A DNA stretch of 64,000 bases from Hemerocallis citrina (taxonomy: Eukaryota; Streptophyta; Magnoliopsida; Asparagales; Asphodelaceae), in NCBI GenBank assembly GCA_017893485.1, contig CM030361.1, forward strand, positions 312,089,784-312,153,783, given 5' to 3'. Positions 36,506 through 46,642 of this stretch are shown piece after piece. The position numbers were made by a program, and so were the translations under genes. The notes below the pieces were generated by a model. It was not told the DNA's origin, ran no database searches, and worked only from the letters and a program-made list of their open reading frames with translations. How positions within the stretch are numbered: position 1 is the first letter of the stretch; every line of letters begins with the position of its first letter.

Positions 36506-37165
36506 ACTATACCGATGGTTCGGAGTCCAACACTCGGCTCGACTTTACCTCCTCGGTTCGTCTCCGGACGAACCAGGGGTAGATCGCCGTTCGGAATTGC
36601 TCCCACAGCCGTTGAACTATACCGATGGTTCGGAGTCCAACACTCGGCTCGACTTTACCTCCTCGGTTCGTCTCCGGACGAACCAGGGGTAGATCGCCGT
36701 TCGGAATTGCTCCCACAGCCGTTGAACTATACCGATGGTTCGGAGTCCAACACTCGGCTCGACTTTACCTCCTCGGTTCGTCTCCGGACGAACCAGGGGT
36801 AGATCGCCGTTCGGAATTGCTCCCATAGCCGTTGAACTATACCGATGGTTCGGAGTCCAACACTCGGCTCGACTTTACCTCCTCGGTTCGTCTCCGGACG
36901 AACCAGAGGTAGATCGCCGTTCGGAATTGCTCCCACAGCCGTTGAACTACACCGATGGTTCGGAGTCCAACACTCGGCTCGACTTTACCTCCTCGGCTCG
37001 TCTCCGGACGAACCAGGGGTAGATCGCCGTTCGGAATTGCTCCAACAGCCGTTGAACTACACCGATGGTTCGGAGTCCAACACTCGGCTCGACTTGACCT
37101 CCTCGGTTCGTCTCCGGACGAACCAGGGGTAGATCGCCGTTCGGAATTGCTCCCACAGCCGTTGA
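36506..37165. repeat. Six tandem copies of a 110-bp unit
   Basis: Units start at 36506, 36616, 36726, 36836, 36946 and 37056 (actataccgatggttcgg... or actacaccgatgg...), differ at only a few positions, and end where the sequence changes to gcctaagg. The array lies between the pol stop and the 3' end of the antisense gene. Apparent ORFs within it are repeat artefacts. Such arrays are frequent in the 3' untranslated region of Tat elements. Confidence 0.97.
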
Positions 37166-37254
37166 ACTATGCCTAAGGTCCGGAACACGCATCCAGACCA
37201 CTCCTGACCGACAGCCGAAGGTCGAAGGCGAACATATCCGGCCGGCATCCGAGC

Positions 37255-37440
37255 AAGTGCCTTCCCGAGCTGGTAAACGGGGAAAACACACTTCCTCCTC
37301 AACTTTCGTGCCTGATCTTCATCAGACGGCTCAGATCGTGCCACTCGCGCAAAACGACAAGATAACGTTTTCTTGGAAAACGAGCCACCTCGAGATCCGC
37401 GCCTACATTCAACGGCTCAGATCTCGCCACGGCGAAATAG
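37255..37440. repeat. Dispersed module around the antisense gene (copy 1 of about 4)
   Basis: The sequence 'cttcccgagctggtaaa ... cggctcagatcgtgccac ... gacaagataacgttttcttgg' recurs, diverged, at about 42095-42290, 43500-43690 and 43740-43880. One copy lies downstream and three upstream of the antisense gene. Function unknown; it may reflect segmental duplication within the element. Confidence 0.7.
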
Positions 37441-37690
37441 CACTCTCGAGAACATCGCCGTGTCAGACCCACTAAGCGACAAATCGCCGTACCCCTGGGG
37501 ATCCATTCGACTAAATAGACACACTCAGTTCAGATAGTTCGGCACGGCCAACACAGTTATAAACAAAGACCGACGTTCAAAAGAACACCGAAAGGAGATT
37601 TTATTAAATATCGGCGTACAGTACAAAATAGACCATTACAAAAGTGTCGGCAAGCAAAACATACACCCCCCGACCCACTACACTTGTCTT

Positions 37691-38110
37691 TCATAAAAAT
37701 GCATCCTCTCCATCTTGTTCGCTCTCCTCGGCAGACGGTTCCTCCGCCTCACCTCGAAGCTTCGCCATTTCCGCCCGCAGCTGTCCCATCTCCGAGAGCA
37801 AGTCGTCCCGTTCGGCAATGAGCTTCGACTGAATGTGCCGAATACTTTTGACCCGAAGAGCATTGCTGAATGCGGTCTGCGAGTCCTCGTCCTCGCCTAC
37901 GGGGCTCAGCTCGACGATCTTGCTCTCCAAGCGTTGTGTTTCGGCCTCCCGGAGACTGAGAACCAACGAAAGATGATTCCACTCGCCCTCGGATCGGCGT
38001 AGCTTCAGATCGACACTCCTGGGGCTCAGAACCACCGTCCCAGAAGTCGCCTCGGATGCGGTGTCATCATTCGGACGCCCTGAGTCCGACCCATGGATCG
38101 CCGCGACAAG
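37691..38110 (-). CDS. Possible extra exon or separate ORF 3' of the antisense gene in Tat element 1
   Basis: An open stretch of 139 codons follows a good acceptor (ctatttttcag, at 38111-38121 on the minus strand). It encodes a charged, helix-prone protein (LKLRRSEGEWNHLSLVLSLR, IAERDDLLSEMGQLRAEMAK) and ends at a TAG or equivalent stop at 37691. A polyadenylation-like AATAAA on the minus strand lies downstream at about 37600. I found no in-phase donor after the stop of exon 4 at 38278, so it might belong to an alternative transcript. Element 2 has no counterpart in the same place. Confidence 0.4.
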   Translation of the reverse strand, partial: LVAAIHGSDSGRPNDDTASEATSGTVVLSPRSVDLKLRRSEGEWNHLSLVLSLREAETQRLESKIVELSPVGEDEDSQTAFSNALRVKSIRHIQSKLIAERDDLLSEMGQLRAEMAKLRGEAEEPSAEESEQDGEDAFL

Positions 38111-38277
38111 CTGAAAAATAGAAAAAACGAACAAAGCGTTTTCAATACAGTGGCGAAGACAAACACTTAAAAAGTTTTTCAGAAAGTTCTACATTCAGAC
38201 ATAATAGTGTTACAGACGGTCGACCGACCCTACAACTAAGTTATTACAACGGCCAACAGAAAGGAAAAGCGACGCAA

Positions 38278-41200
38278 TCAAGTCCTCTTCGGAAGGGGAA
38301 TGCTTCGGTTTAGGGAAACGCGAGGACGACGAGGCCGACCCTCTGAGCTCGACCCCAAACCAACGAAGCGCGACCCCCCTTCGCTGCTAGTCCTAACAGC
38401 CGCGCCGACCGATGCCCCGCTCGACGAGACAGCCGCGCTGCTCTGAGCGTCAGTCGGACTCCGCCTGGTCGTTAGCGGGCGCGTCGCGAGCTCATAAAAC
38501 GTGATCCCCCTCGCACTTTCCTCGCGAGTGCACGACGTGCTACGAACATTAGCCCTCTCCGGCGCAGGTTTAAGCGACGCGATCTCCTCCTCCAGTTCGA
38601 TAATCCGATCCCTCAGGACGACGTCCTTCGCCAATTTCTTTGATCGAGGGGCCTTCAACGACCCGGAGGCATTGGGACTATCAGTTGCAAGCCGCCGATA
38701 GTGGGTGACCTCGATCCCCCTATCTACCGTGATCCTCCTGAGCATGTCGACTTCAGCCAATAGTCTCTTACGCTCAGCCAAAGCCCCCTCCAGCTCGGAG
38801 GCCATCTTCTCCCTTTCCGCAGAGCGCTCTCTCTCCGATAGCTCCAAGTGTTGTACCTCGTCCAAAAGGTCGTCGTTCTTCCGCTCGGCGGCTTTAAGCT
38901 CCCCGCGAAGCCGCTCAACTTCCCCTTCGGAACCAGGACCCAAGGAGCGCTTCCGGAGTTGATGCAGCTCGCGACAGTTCCTCCTCAGGACTGCCCTGAC
39001 CTCCTCCGCCTGGCCGAGCAGGAGAAACCGCCTCTGCCGGCTGTCTGAGAGTTCACGCTTCAAGTTGGCCAATTCCTTCCGAAGGAAGACCAGCTCCGTG
39101 ACCGGACCAAACACCACCTGAAAAGTGGAAATAAATCCGAGGCCCAACAGTTGGAGAAATTTACGCCCAAAACACCCGAAACGCACACTAAGTCCGAGGC
39201 TCAACACTTGGACAAATTTTTGGCCAAACCAAATACTTTTTCATTCAAAACAAGGGCGGTGGCCAGTCCGCGATAAGGCTTACAAAAAGAAAACAAAACC
39301 AAAAAGACTGAAAGTAGGAAGACAACCGAGTCAGGGGTCGACCTTTTTGCCGCTCGGATTCGTCGACCCCTCGGCCTTGCCGTCGCCGTCACCCTCGTCC
39401 CCGCCTTCGCTCCAGCTCTCCTCCTCGGAGAGTTCCTCCCCCTCGCCCTCGGCTTCGGTCTCACCATCACCTTCGGCGGGTTCTGTTTCACCATCGGGTC
39501 CGAGTAAACCCTCGGTGATCCCTTCTTCCCCCTCCACGGGCTCGTAAAAGTCATAGGAGGACGAGTCGAAGCCGGGGTTCTTCGCGGCTACATGGGTCAG
39601 GGCGCGGCCGTAGGCGTCCAGCATATTCTGGATCATGTGCTGCGCGGCCTCCTCTTGCACGGCCTTCTTCACCTCCTTCAGCTTCCTCAGGTGGTTGGCC
39701 TTGATCCTCTCGGCTCTCTTCCGAGCAGCCTCCCCTTCCGACCGAGCCTTGGCCAGCTCATCCTTCAGCCCGGTGACCTCCTTCTCGGCTCCCGACCGAG
39801 CGCTGGCCAGCTCCTCCTTCAGCTCGGCCACCTCCTTCTCAAACTTGGCCGCCGTATCCTTCGACGATTGGATAGCGTCGGCCAGCTTCTTCTCCAGGTC
39901 CTCCGCTTCGGCGACTCTCTTCGTCGAAAGAAGCAGCTCGGACTCAAGCTGCTTCGCCACCCGAACGCGCTCCGTCCTCTCCTTCTCCTTCTCCTGATCC
40001 TTCCTCGCCATCTCCTCGACCAGCCAACTGAAGTGGCAGAGGGTCTGGAAGAGAACAACGCGTTAAAATCCGAGCCCAAGAACTTAGAAAAAAAATCTCC
40101 ATGAAAAATATGAATGAAGAAGGGTTCGACACACTCACCGACATAGTGCTCCGAGCCATCTGCATCACGTTGTCCCCTGCCATCCCGGCCCTCAGGGTCG
40201 CTCGGTCCTTCGGGGTCGGCAGGTGCCTCACTGCCTCCATGCAGATGTTCCCGTCGCCCAAAAAGCCGTCGACGTTCATCACCTGCCAATCAGGGACGAA
40301 GATCTGTTTATGACGCTCGGTCAAGATCTTCTCCGCGCCGGGGGTGAGTGGGGGAACCTGGAGGGACAGCGCATCGGCCACTCCGAACTCATTGCTCGAC
40401 GGACCAGGAGCGTCCGCCTCCGGGGTAGGAGCAGTAGCACCCGGGGCCGAAGGATCGAGGTCCACGACACCACCCTGCTCGGGGACCGCCACCTTTGCCG
40501 AAGGGACAAGAACCTCAACCTCTCCCTCCTTCAGGACCGCAACCTTCGGTTGATCGGCTGCCTTCACTACCGAGGCCTTCTTCGAAGCTCGGCTGTCCTG
40601 AGGCGCTGCCGACGGCCTCTTCTTCTTCTCCTGCTCGGACCTGCCCTTCGCCACCAGAGCCTTGTAATCGAGCTTCATGGTCTCTGCAAGAGTCGAACGA
40701 AAAAACTTAGAAAAATTGAATGCAAACTTTACGGAGAGAAGTATAAATACCAGAAGCGTACGAGGGTCGATCGGACTGAGACCCCCACGGAACAGATGCT
40801 CTTCGGTGATATCCTTCCAGCTAAGCGTCGGCAGAGCAAGGATCTTTTTCTGGACCTCGGTCTCTGCAGCGTTCAGCGGAGCATCCTTCTTTGTACGCTT
40901 GGGTAGTCCGTCCGCCCAAACTGTCGGTATCACCCATGGCGTCAGATTCCGAACGAGGAAGTATTTGTCCTTCCAGTGTTTGATCGAGTCTGGATTCTCG
41001 ATCAGTTTCACGCCCGGCCGGGGCGAAAGATAAAACCTCTTCTCGTCTTTCCTCGGCTGGACGGGTCGGAAGAGACTCCGAAAGAGGTACATGGTCGGCT
41101 TGGCGCCGATCTCTTGGCATCGGAGGAGGAACGCCACAACTTGCCTCCAGGTGTTCGGCATCAGTTGAGCGGGACTCAGACCATACCAAACCAGGACCTC

Positions 41201-41737
41201 AACCACGAACGGGTGGAGGGGAAAGCGAAGACCGGCAATGAGGGAGTCTACCGGGAAGACGCACATGTCCGGAGAGGACCCAGTGTTGGCTCGGAACCCC
41301 GGCCCAGGGAGGAGCAACGTGTACTCAAGAGGGATCCGGAAGCCCTCTCGGACCAGACGAAGGTCCCCTTCGGTAAGAGTCGAGATCTTGCGATCGACCT
41401 CGGATAGCTCCCTAGGCTCGTTCTCCTCCACCAGTTTAGCCGTGCCTTGGGTGACCTTCTCCAAGATGTCCTCAGTATAATCCCGGACTCCTCCCACGCT
41501 CGACACGGCGATGGGCTGCCGACCGAACTCCCCCGCTCTCTTCGGCGTCTCCACTATAGTAATTACGGCTTTGCCCTTTCGGGACTCCGCCGTGACTTCC
41601 AGGGGCACCTCGGCCACTCCACCCTCCGCGTCCGGGCGAACAACGTCCTGCTCGCTCGGCTCCACTACTCCTTTCTCTTTCTCCCCTCGGCCAACGGCTT
41701 GCTCCGAGGCGGGGGTCTCAACCGAAATCTTAACCAT
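38278..41737 (-). CDS. Antisense accessory gene of Tat element 1: Transposase_28-like domain plus coiled coils, four exons
   Basis: Exons on the minus strand are 41737-40762, 40683-40139, 40044-39343 and 39117-38278, joined by GT...AG introns of 78, 94 and 225 bp with phases 1, 0 and 0. They give 1020 aa. Residues about 130-325 match the 'putative gypsy type transposon' domain (FRIPLEYTLLLPGPGF, CVFPVDSLIAGL, GLRFPLHPFVVEVL, PNTWRQVVAFLL). Exon 2 is Pro/Ala-rich with a conserved end. Exons 3 and 4 are charged coiled coils (ELVFLRKELANLKREL, AAERKNDDLLDEVQHLELSE). Intron 1 is a multiple of three without stops, so unspliced RNA could also be read. The gene lies antisense between pol and the 3' LTR, with its own TATA box. 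Its biochemical role is unknown. The protein is not a proven transposase despite the domain name; extra antisense ORFs are known from some Tat-lineage elements such as Grande. Confidence 0.75.
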
Positions 41738-41930
41738 ATTTTCCTAAAGAGAGAAGGGAAAGAGACTGACCTTGAATTGACAGCTACGGTCGGAAACTTC
41801 GCCGGAACTAGGAACGCTACCGCGACAGCTAGCGACACCACCAGGGAGCTAAAGACCTCGAAGCAAAGTAAATACGAAAGAGAGAGAGTAAAAGTGAAAA
41901 GTGAAGACTTGGTCAAAGGGGGGGTAAAGA

Positions 41931-41936
41931 TTTATA
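41931..41936 (-). promoter_or_regulatory. TATA box of the antisense gene, Tat element 1
   Basis: On the minus strand CACTATAAATC lies about 195 bp before the ATG at 41737. It is followed by a C/T-rich leader (ctctctctctttcg type), as in many plant promoters. Element 2 has the same arrangement. Confidence 0.6.
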
Positions 41937-42689
41937 GTGAAAATGAGGCGCCTCTTGGACTTCCAGAGCGACTTTTGGGCTACTCTCGAAGCATCTCGAA
42001 GGCCCACCACAAAGTCAACCAGCTCGGCAAGATGGGACGAGAATCCGAGCTGCGAGCAAAACCGAACGTGGCTGCAATAGAGTCCGCTCGGTATCCGTGC
42101 AAGTGCCTTCCCGAGCTGGTAAATGGGGGAAACTCCTTTCCCCCTCAACTTCCGCGCCTGATCTTCATCAGACGGTCCAGATCTCGCCGAGAGCACTAAA
42201 CGACAAGATAGTGTTTTTTTGGAGAACGCGCCCCATCTCGAGATGCGTGTCAGCATCCGGCGGCTCAGATAGCGCCACGTCGCTCGGACGATCGGGACCT
42301 CGGACACCTCGCCTATGCATGAAAGAACCTGGAAAATTTTTGATTATGTTTTAAGGCGCCGCCCTCGGCAGGCGCCCCCCGGGTCCCGTGCCTCGGTTGC
42401 CATAACCCCGACAACAGGCCCCGGTCAGAAACAGATCAGAAGCAGATCGGCACTCCCCCCATCTCTAACTCCCCCGGGCTGACCTCCGTCAAAAGCCATC
42501 AGCCCGAGAAGGAAGACAGAGATGGGGGGGAGCCCACCAACACTCAGAGGTCGGAAGAGACGCACCATCCCGAGCTAGTTGGTTGCAACTGGAAGGCTCG
42601 GCTTGTCGAAAGACTCTAACAGCGGCGCCTTCACAGTTGCAACAAACGGACTCGGATGGCCCGGAGATCGACATCAGACGGGGGTCGTC

Positions 42690-43168
42690 ACTCTCCCACC
42701 AAGATCTCTGCCTACTTCAACACTCACTTCGGAGCAACCGAAGAAGGCAGAAGATCTTGGTGAGAGAACGGCGACCCGTCCTTGGAAGAGGTCCGCACCC
42801 CGGGTCCGGACCACGGCCGTCGACGCCACTGTCTTGTTGCCCCCACCCCTCACACCCCTTCGGAGCAGGGAGGGATGGGGAAACAACAAGACAGCGGGGC
42901 GACCGCCCGTCCTTCCGGGAAGGCCCATCCCTCGGGTCCGGACTACGGTCGTCACCACTCTTGCCTTATTCTCCTCCGCTCCCGACACCCACTTAGGGAC
43001 CGTCCGGAACGGGAGAAGAATAAGGTAAGAGAGCGACCACCCGTCCTTCGGAGATAACTCATCCCCCGAGCGCGGACTACGGTCGTCACCACTACTGCCT
43101 CGTTCCCCCTCGCTCCTGACATCCACTTTGGGGCCGTCAGGAACAAAGGGAAAACCAGGCAGAAGAGC
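42690..43168. repeat. Array of four hairpins, period about 130 bp
   Basis: Hairpins are at about 42690-42768, 42828-42896, 42956-43034 and 43090-43168. Spacers between them are alike (cccgtcctt ... gggtccgga.tacggtcgtc), but the stems differ in sequence from unit to unit. The stem words are ccaccaagatct/agatcttggtg, gtcttgttg/caacaagac, gccttattct/agaataaggt and gcctcgttccc/gggaaaaccaggc, each complementary within its own unit. The array lies upstream of the antisense gene and downstream of pol. Confidence 0.75.
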
Positions 43169-43270
43169 AACCACCACTCCGAACTTCAAGAGAGAAGCTA
43201 CCCAAGGCAGATGCCTCCGAGGTCTGGAACCCAATTTGGTTGTGACGAAAATGACAAAAGAGATGGGGTA

Positions 43271-43276
43271 CTTATA
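43271..43276 (-). promoter_or_regulatory. Second TATA-like site upstream of the hairpin array
   Basis: The minus strand reads GGCTATAAGTACCCC. Transcription from here toward lower coordinates would place the four hairpins in the 5' leader of an antisense RNA. This is only a motif match. Confidence 0.3.
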
Positions 43277-44284
43277 GCCTGCCCCCCATAACCAGCCATT
43301 ACTACCCTCGGAAATTGAAGCGCCGCGTTTTAATTGAGGGAATTATTGATCCCCGGAAGTCGGAACGCCACGCATTAATCAAAGGAGTTATTCTTAATGG
43401 CCTGGGGAAGAGGAATGCAGCACAAACCCCGAGCGCCATTAATACCCTCGGAAGCAAGATCGCCTCCGAACAGATAGCGCCACGAGATCGCCTTCGGTCG
43501 GCTGCCGAGCAGAGGCCTTCCCGAACTGGTAAATGGAGAAAAAAAGGCACCGAGCTACCTCAGCCGCCGGATCTCTCAGAAATTCGCGCTCCCAATGGCG
43601 AACGGCTCAGATTGCGCCACGTGCGCTAGAAGACAAGATAGCGTTTTCTTGGGAACCGTTCCCGTCTCGAGATGCGCGCCCACATCCAACGGCCCAGATT
43701 ACGCCACGTCGCTCAAGCCCTCGGTCGGCTGCCGAACCCCCATCCCTTCGGTCGGCTGCCGAGCAGAGGTCTTCCCGAACTGGTAAACGGAGAAAAACGC
43801 TGCCGAGCAGCAGCAACCGTCAGATCTTTCCGAAATTCGCGCCCTTCCGCGATCAACGGCCCAGATCGAGCCACGTCATAAATCGGTATTTAAATCATTT
43901 TTTATCTATTTAATTTGTTTTATTTGTTTAAAAATTGCGAGAAAATTGTTAAAAATCCGGGAAAATTAGCCAAAAATTCTGGAGAGTAATTGAGATTTAG
44001 GGGGCACATTTTCGAACCCTTGAACGAACAATTATCGCCCAGAATGTACGGCTAAGGCCCCCGTATGATTAGCAGGCGCATCGCAAAGTTAAACAAATAG
44101 TCCGAAAAAAATAGATAAAAACTCTTGAATACCCGATGTCACCAGAAAACCGCCAGCGGCGTCAAAAGTTGCCTCACTACCCCCTTTTCCAGATTCAAAA
44201 TCCCACGTCTGGACTCCGATACAACTCCATCAGCCACTAAAAGCAGCTAAACTACTCCTCAAAGTCTGATCACACTCAGTCTTT

Positions 44285-44300
44285 AGGAGTGGGGGGCCCG
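44285..44300 (+). other. Polypurine tract of Tat element 1
   Basis: AGGAGTGGGGGGCCCG directly precedes the 3' LTR start at 44301. The same core, AGGAGTGGGGGGC, precedes the 3' LTR of Tat element 2. Confidence 0.9.
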
Positions 44301-44891
44301 TGATATGGCTAAAATTGGGGTTAAATCGAGACCGTCCAGATCGATCACGAATCCTGAAGCACGGGGGTAAAAAGGTAATTTCACATACAGATGAATCCAA
44401 AACGGGTATTGGGCCTCCTTCTCACAGAACCAACCACCCGCGAATAGATCCACTTCAATTGGGTACGGGTCCCGACCCGATACAAGCCCAATCCACCAAG
44501 AAGAGAATCAGGCCACTGATTTGGTCAAATCAATAAGCCTGATTAGCTCTCACCAGGGAATCAAGGCCTAACTTCCCAAAACAGAATAGGAGGATTTTTC
44601 TCCTATTTGTTAGGCAGGAAATTAGGCCCCAAATCATTCCAAAGGCGACTATAAATACAACCCTTCTACCACCGAGACCAGGTTAATCACTTTTTCACCA
44701 CTTAAGCTCTTTCTTGATCTTTTCCTGATTACTGACAAGAGCGTCGGAGGGTGCGTCGCCGGAATCAACCCCGGTGTTTCGCACTTCCTTGCAGGTTGTG
44801 CCAGGAGCAAGGAGATCGAGTCAATCGTTCAGGTGTTTCCCGGACTCACAAATTCTATCTGTTTACCCCCACACCGAAATCAGCGGTAACA
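44301..44891 (+). repeat. 3' LTR of Tat element 1
   Basis: Same length (591 bp) as the 5' LTR, and I found no mismatch when reading them side by side. It is followed by the target duplication ggaac. Confidence 0.95.
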
Positions 44892-45342
44892 GGAACGATG
44901 TAATCAAATAGTTTAGTCAAGGAAAATATCAAGGGCAGTAATTATGGATATGAGACGTAAAACGAGTACATGTATCGAGAGTAGTTATTATAGAATTATC
45001 AAGTGATATAAAATACATTCTATCAACCTATTATATCTATGCAAGTTATTATTACAAGAACAATAATACATTCAGTTCATTAAATATGAAAAATAATGGG
45101 TTTATATGCAAAAATGTATAGATGAATTTTTAGACAACTTGACATATCTGCATTCAAATCAACTTTTCCGTTGTTACAGAAAAGCAAATCCGATTCTGTC
45201 AGACATTCTAGAAATTAGACTCTCTCTTGGTTCCAATGCATATTCACACGATACATTCTAAGGACAGTAGCGATGCGTACAAATTCATTCTTCGCTGGTT
45301 TCGATGTTTCGCGCGCATTCTGGAAATTCGGAGTCACAATAC

Positions 45343-45665
45343 TAAAACTGCGATATCTCACCATCTATACATCCGATTGAGAAACTGTAGGATGTTTCGG
45401 ATATCTAGACTCGAAGGGCTACGATTCATGTAGAAAGTTTTTCGATCCAGTGTCGGGAACATGGTCAAATTCTCAGTACGAGATACCGTTCGTAATCCCG
45501 TGCAGGTTCAGAAATTCATGATATGTCAGTACTAAAATCGCGATATCTCACAATCTATATATCCGATTGAGAAACCGTAAGATGTTCTGGATTCGGGACT
45601 CGATGGGCTACGATTTCTACGTAGAAAATCTTTAATCCAGTATCGGGAGCACGGTCGAATTCTTA
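45343..45665. repeat. Diverged tandem duplication in LTR copy B
   Basis: 45343-45475 and 45531-45665 share 'gcgatatctcac.atctata', 'atccgattgagaaac', 'gggctacgatt' and 'ccagt.tcggga.ca.ggtc'. Two rounds of a block of about 190 bp are visible. Confidence 0.7.
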
Positions 45666-46412
45666 GTGCAAGGTCAAGAAATTTAGAGATAGTAAGGTTG
45701 AATATTCGATATTCGATAACACGATTCGAAATGTGTTAACGGTTCACTCTTGAGTTGATATAGCATGAAACCAGTGACTAGAATGGAGTTTGACAATAAA
45801 ATATAATGATAACTAGACTACTTGCCACGAGTCCAAGGAAAATGCTTGTACGAGAACAAAAATAGTGTACAAGGTACTTGCCTTATAACGTGACGATTTT
45901 GGTGGTAGTGTTAACCACGGAAAGAAGCGACGTCGGCAATAGACGGCGGTACAACGGCAGTAAGAATGGCGGCAAGACGGTAGCTAACGGTAGCAACGGT
46001 GAGCAACGACAACAACAAGGTGGTGCGGCATCGGGTTATTTTTCGGGGTTCACGGAATCGTAGAAGCGGAGTCGTTGGCTCGAAGGTGGAATGTGAAGTG
46101 GAGCTTAGGCGTTGCTTGCTCTCGGTTGTGAAGGAGGCAGAGGAAAAGAAGAAGGAAAAATGAAGAAGAATGGGATGTAGATAGGAGAAGAGAAGAGGTG
46201 GGAGGTTCTGCATGTGTGTGTGTGTATTTATAGAAAGGGAGTGATAGGAGGGGGTGTAGAAAAATCAAACATGTGGGTGGAAAAATTGACAAGTTAGGCG
46301 TAGAAGGAAAAAATGAGGGGTTAGTGGGGATTAGGTTGGAAACTAAGACCAAGGAGGAGAAGTCAGTAGAAGTTAGGCTATAATTAGGTAGTAGGAGAAA
46401 AAATGGGAAAGT

Positions 46413-46460
46413 GGATTAGGATTAGGATTAGGATTAGGATTAGGATTAGGATTAGGATTA
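46413..46460. repeat. (GGATTA)8 microsatellite
   Basis: Eight uninterrupted copies of a hexamer near the end of LTR copy B. It is not the plant telomere repeat. Confidence 0.95.
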
Positions 46461-46642
46461 ATCAGGGTTTAAAATTTGTATTTAAACTCTAATCGAAAAA
46501 TCACAAAATTATAGAATTGATCAGAAAAATATTCTGGCTTGAGATAAAGAGTCCAAAGAGAAAAATAAAACTGATCTGAAAATTGAAGTACAAAAATTTA
46601 CGTAGTAAAATACGTACTACTGGAACAGAGAGTTACAGGTTT

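Larger units (their letters stand above)
29992..44891 (+). mobile_element. Complete Ty3/gypsy retrotransposon, Tat lineage (Tat element 1)
   Basis: Two 591-bp LTRs (29992-30582 and 44301-44891) that I read as identical flank a 13.7-kb interior. A perfect 5-bp target duplication ggaac brackets it (29987-29991 and 44892-44896). In order it has a primer binding site, gag-pol in one frame with a second archaeal-type RNase H before integrase (a Tat hallmark), a 110-bp tandem array, an antisense spliced gene, a hairpin array, and a polypurine tract. LTR identity and an intact gag-pol indicate a very recent insertion. Confidence 0.95.
28900..46637 (+). mobile_element. Solo LTR (copy B), split by the complete Tat element
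   Basis: It starts TGTCACGCCCC at 28900 and ends GAGAGTTACA at 46637, flanked by a perfect 5-bp duplication ggttt (28895-28899 and 46638-46642). Removing the nested element and one copy of its target duplication leaves about 2.83 kb, homologous along its length to copy A. No gag or pol of its own family is present, so it is a solo LTR. The likely parent is a chromovirus-type Ty3 element. Confidence 0.8.

Noticed and set aside
36507..37344. Repeated ORFs of 66-114 aa in the 110-bp array, and a CRISPR-like look
   Set aside because: They arise because 110 bp repeats shift frames. There are no constant repeats with unique spacers, and this is a plant retrotransposon.
38278..41737. Reading the antisense gene as a true DNA transposase from an unrelated inserted transposon
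   Set aside because: There are no terminal inverted repeats around it. The same gene sits at the same place in a second Tat element, and the domain name is historical rather than evidence of transposase activity.
42579..43234. ORFs of 91-186 aa on both strands of the hairpin array
   Set aside because: The frames follow the tandem repeat and contain only repeat-derived Pro/Arg/Gly sequence.
46413..46460. Interstitial telomere repeat
   Set aside because: The unit is GGATTA, not the plant TTTAGGG (or the vertebrate TTAGGG). It is an ordinary microsatellite.
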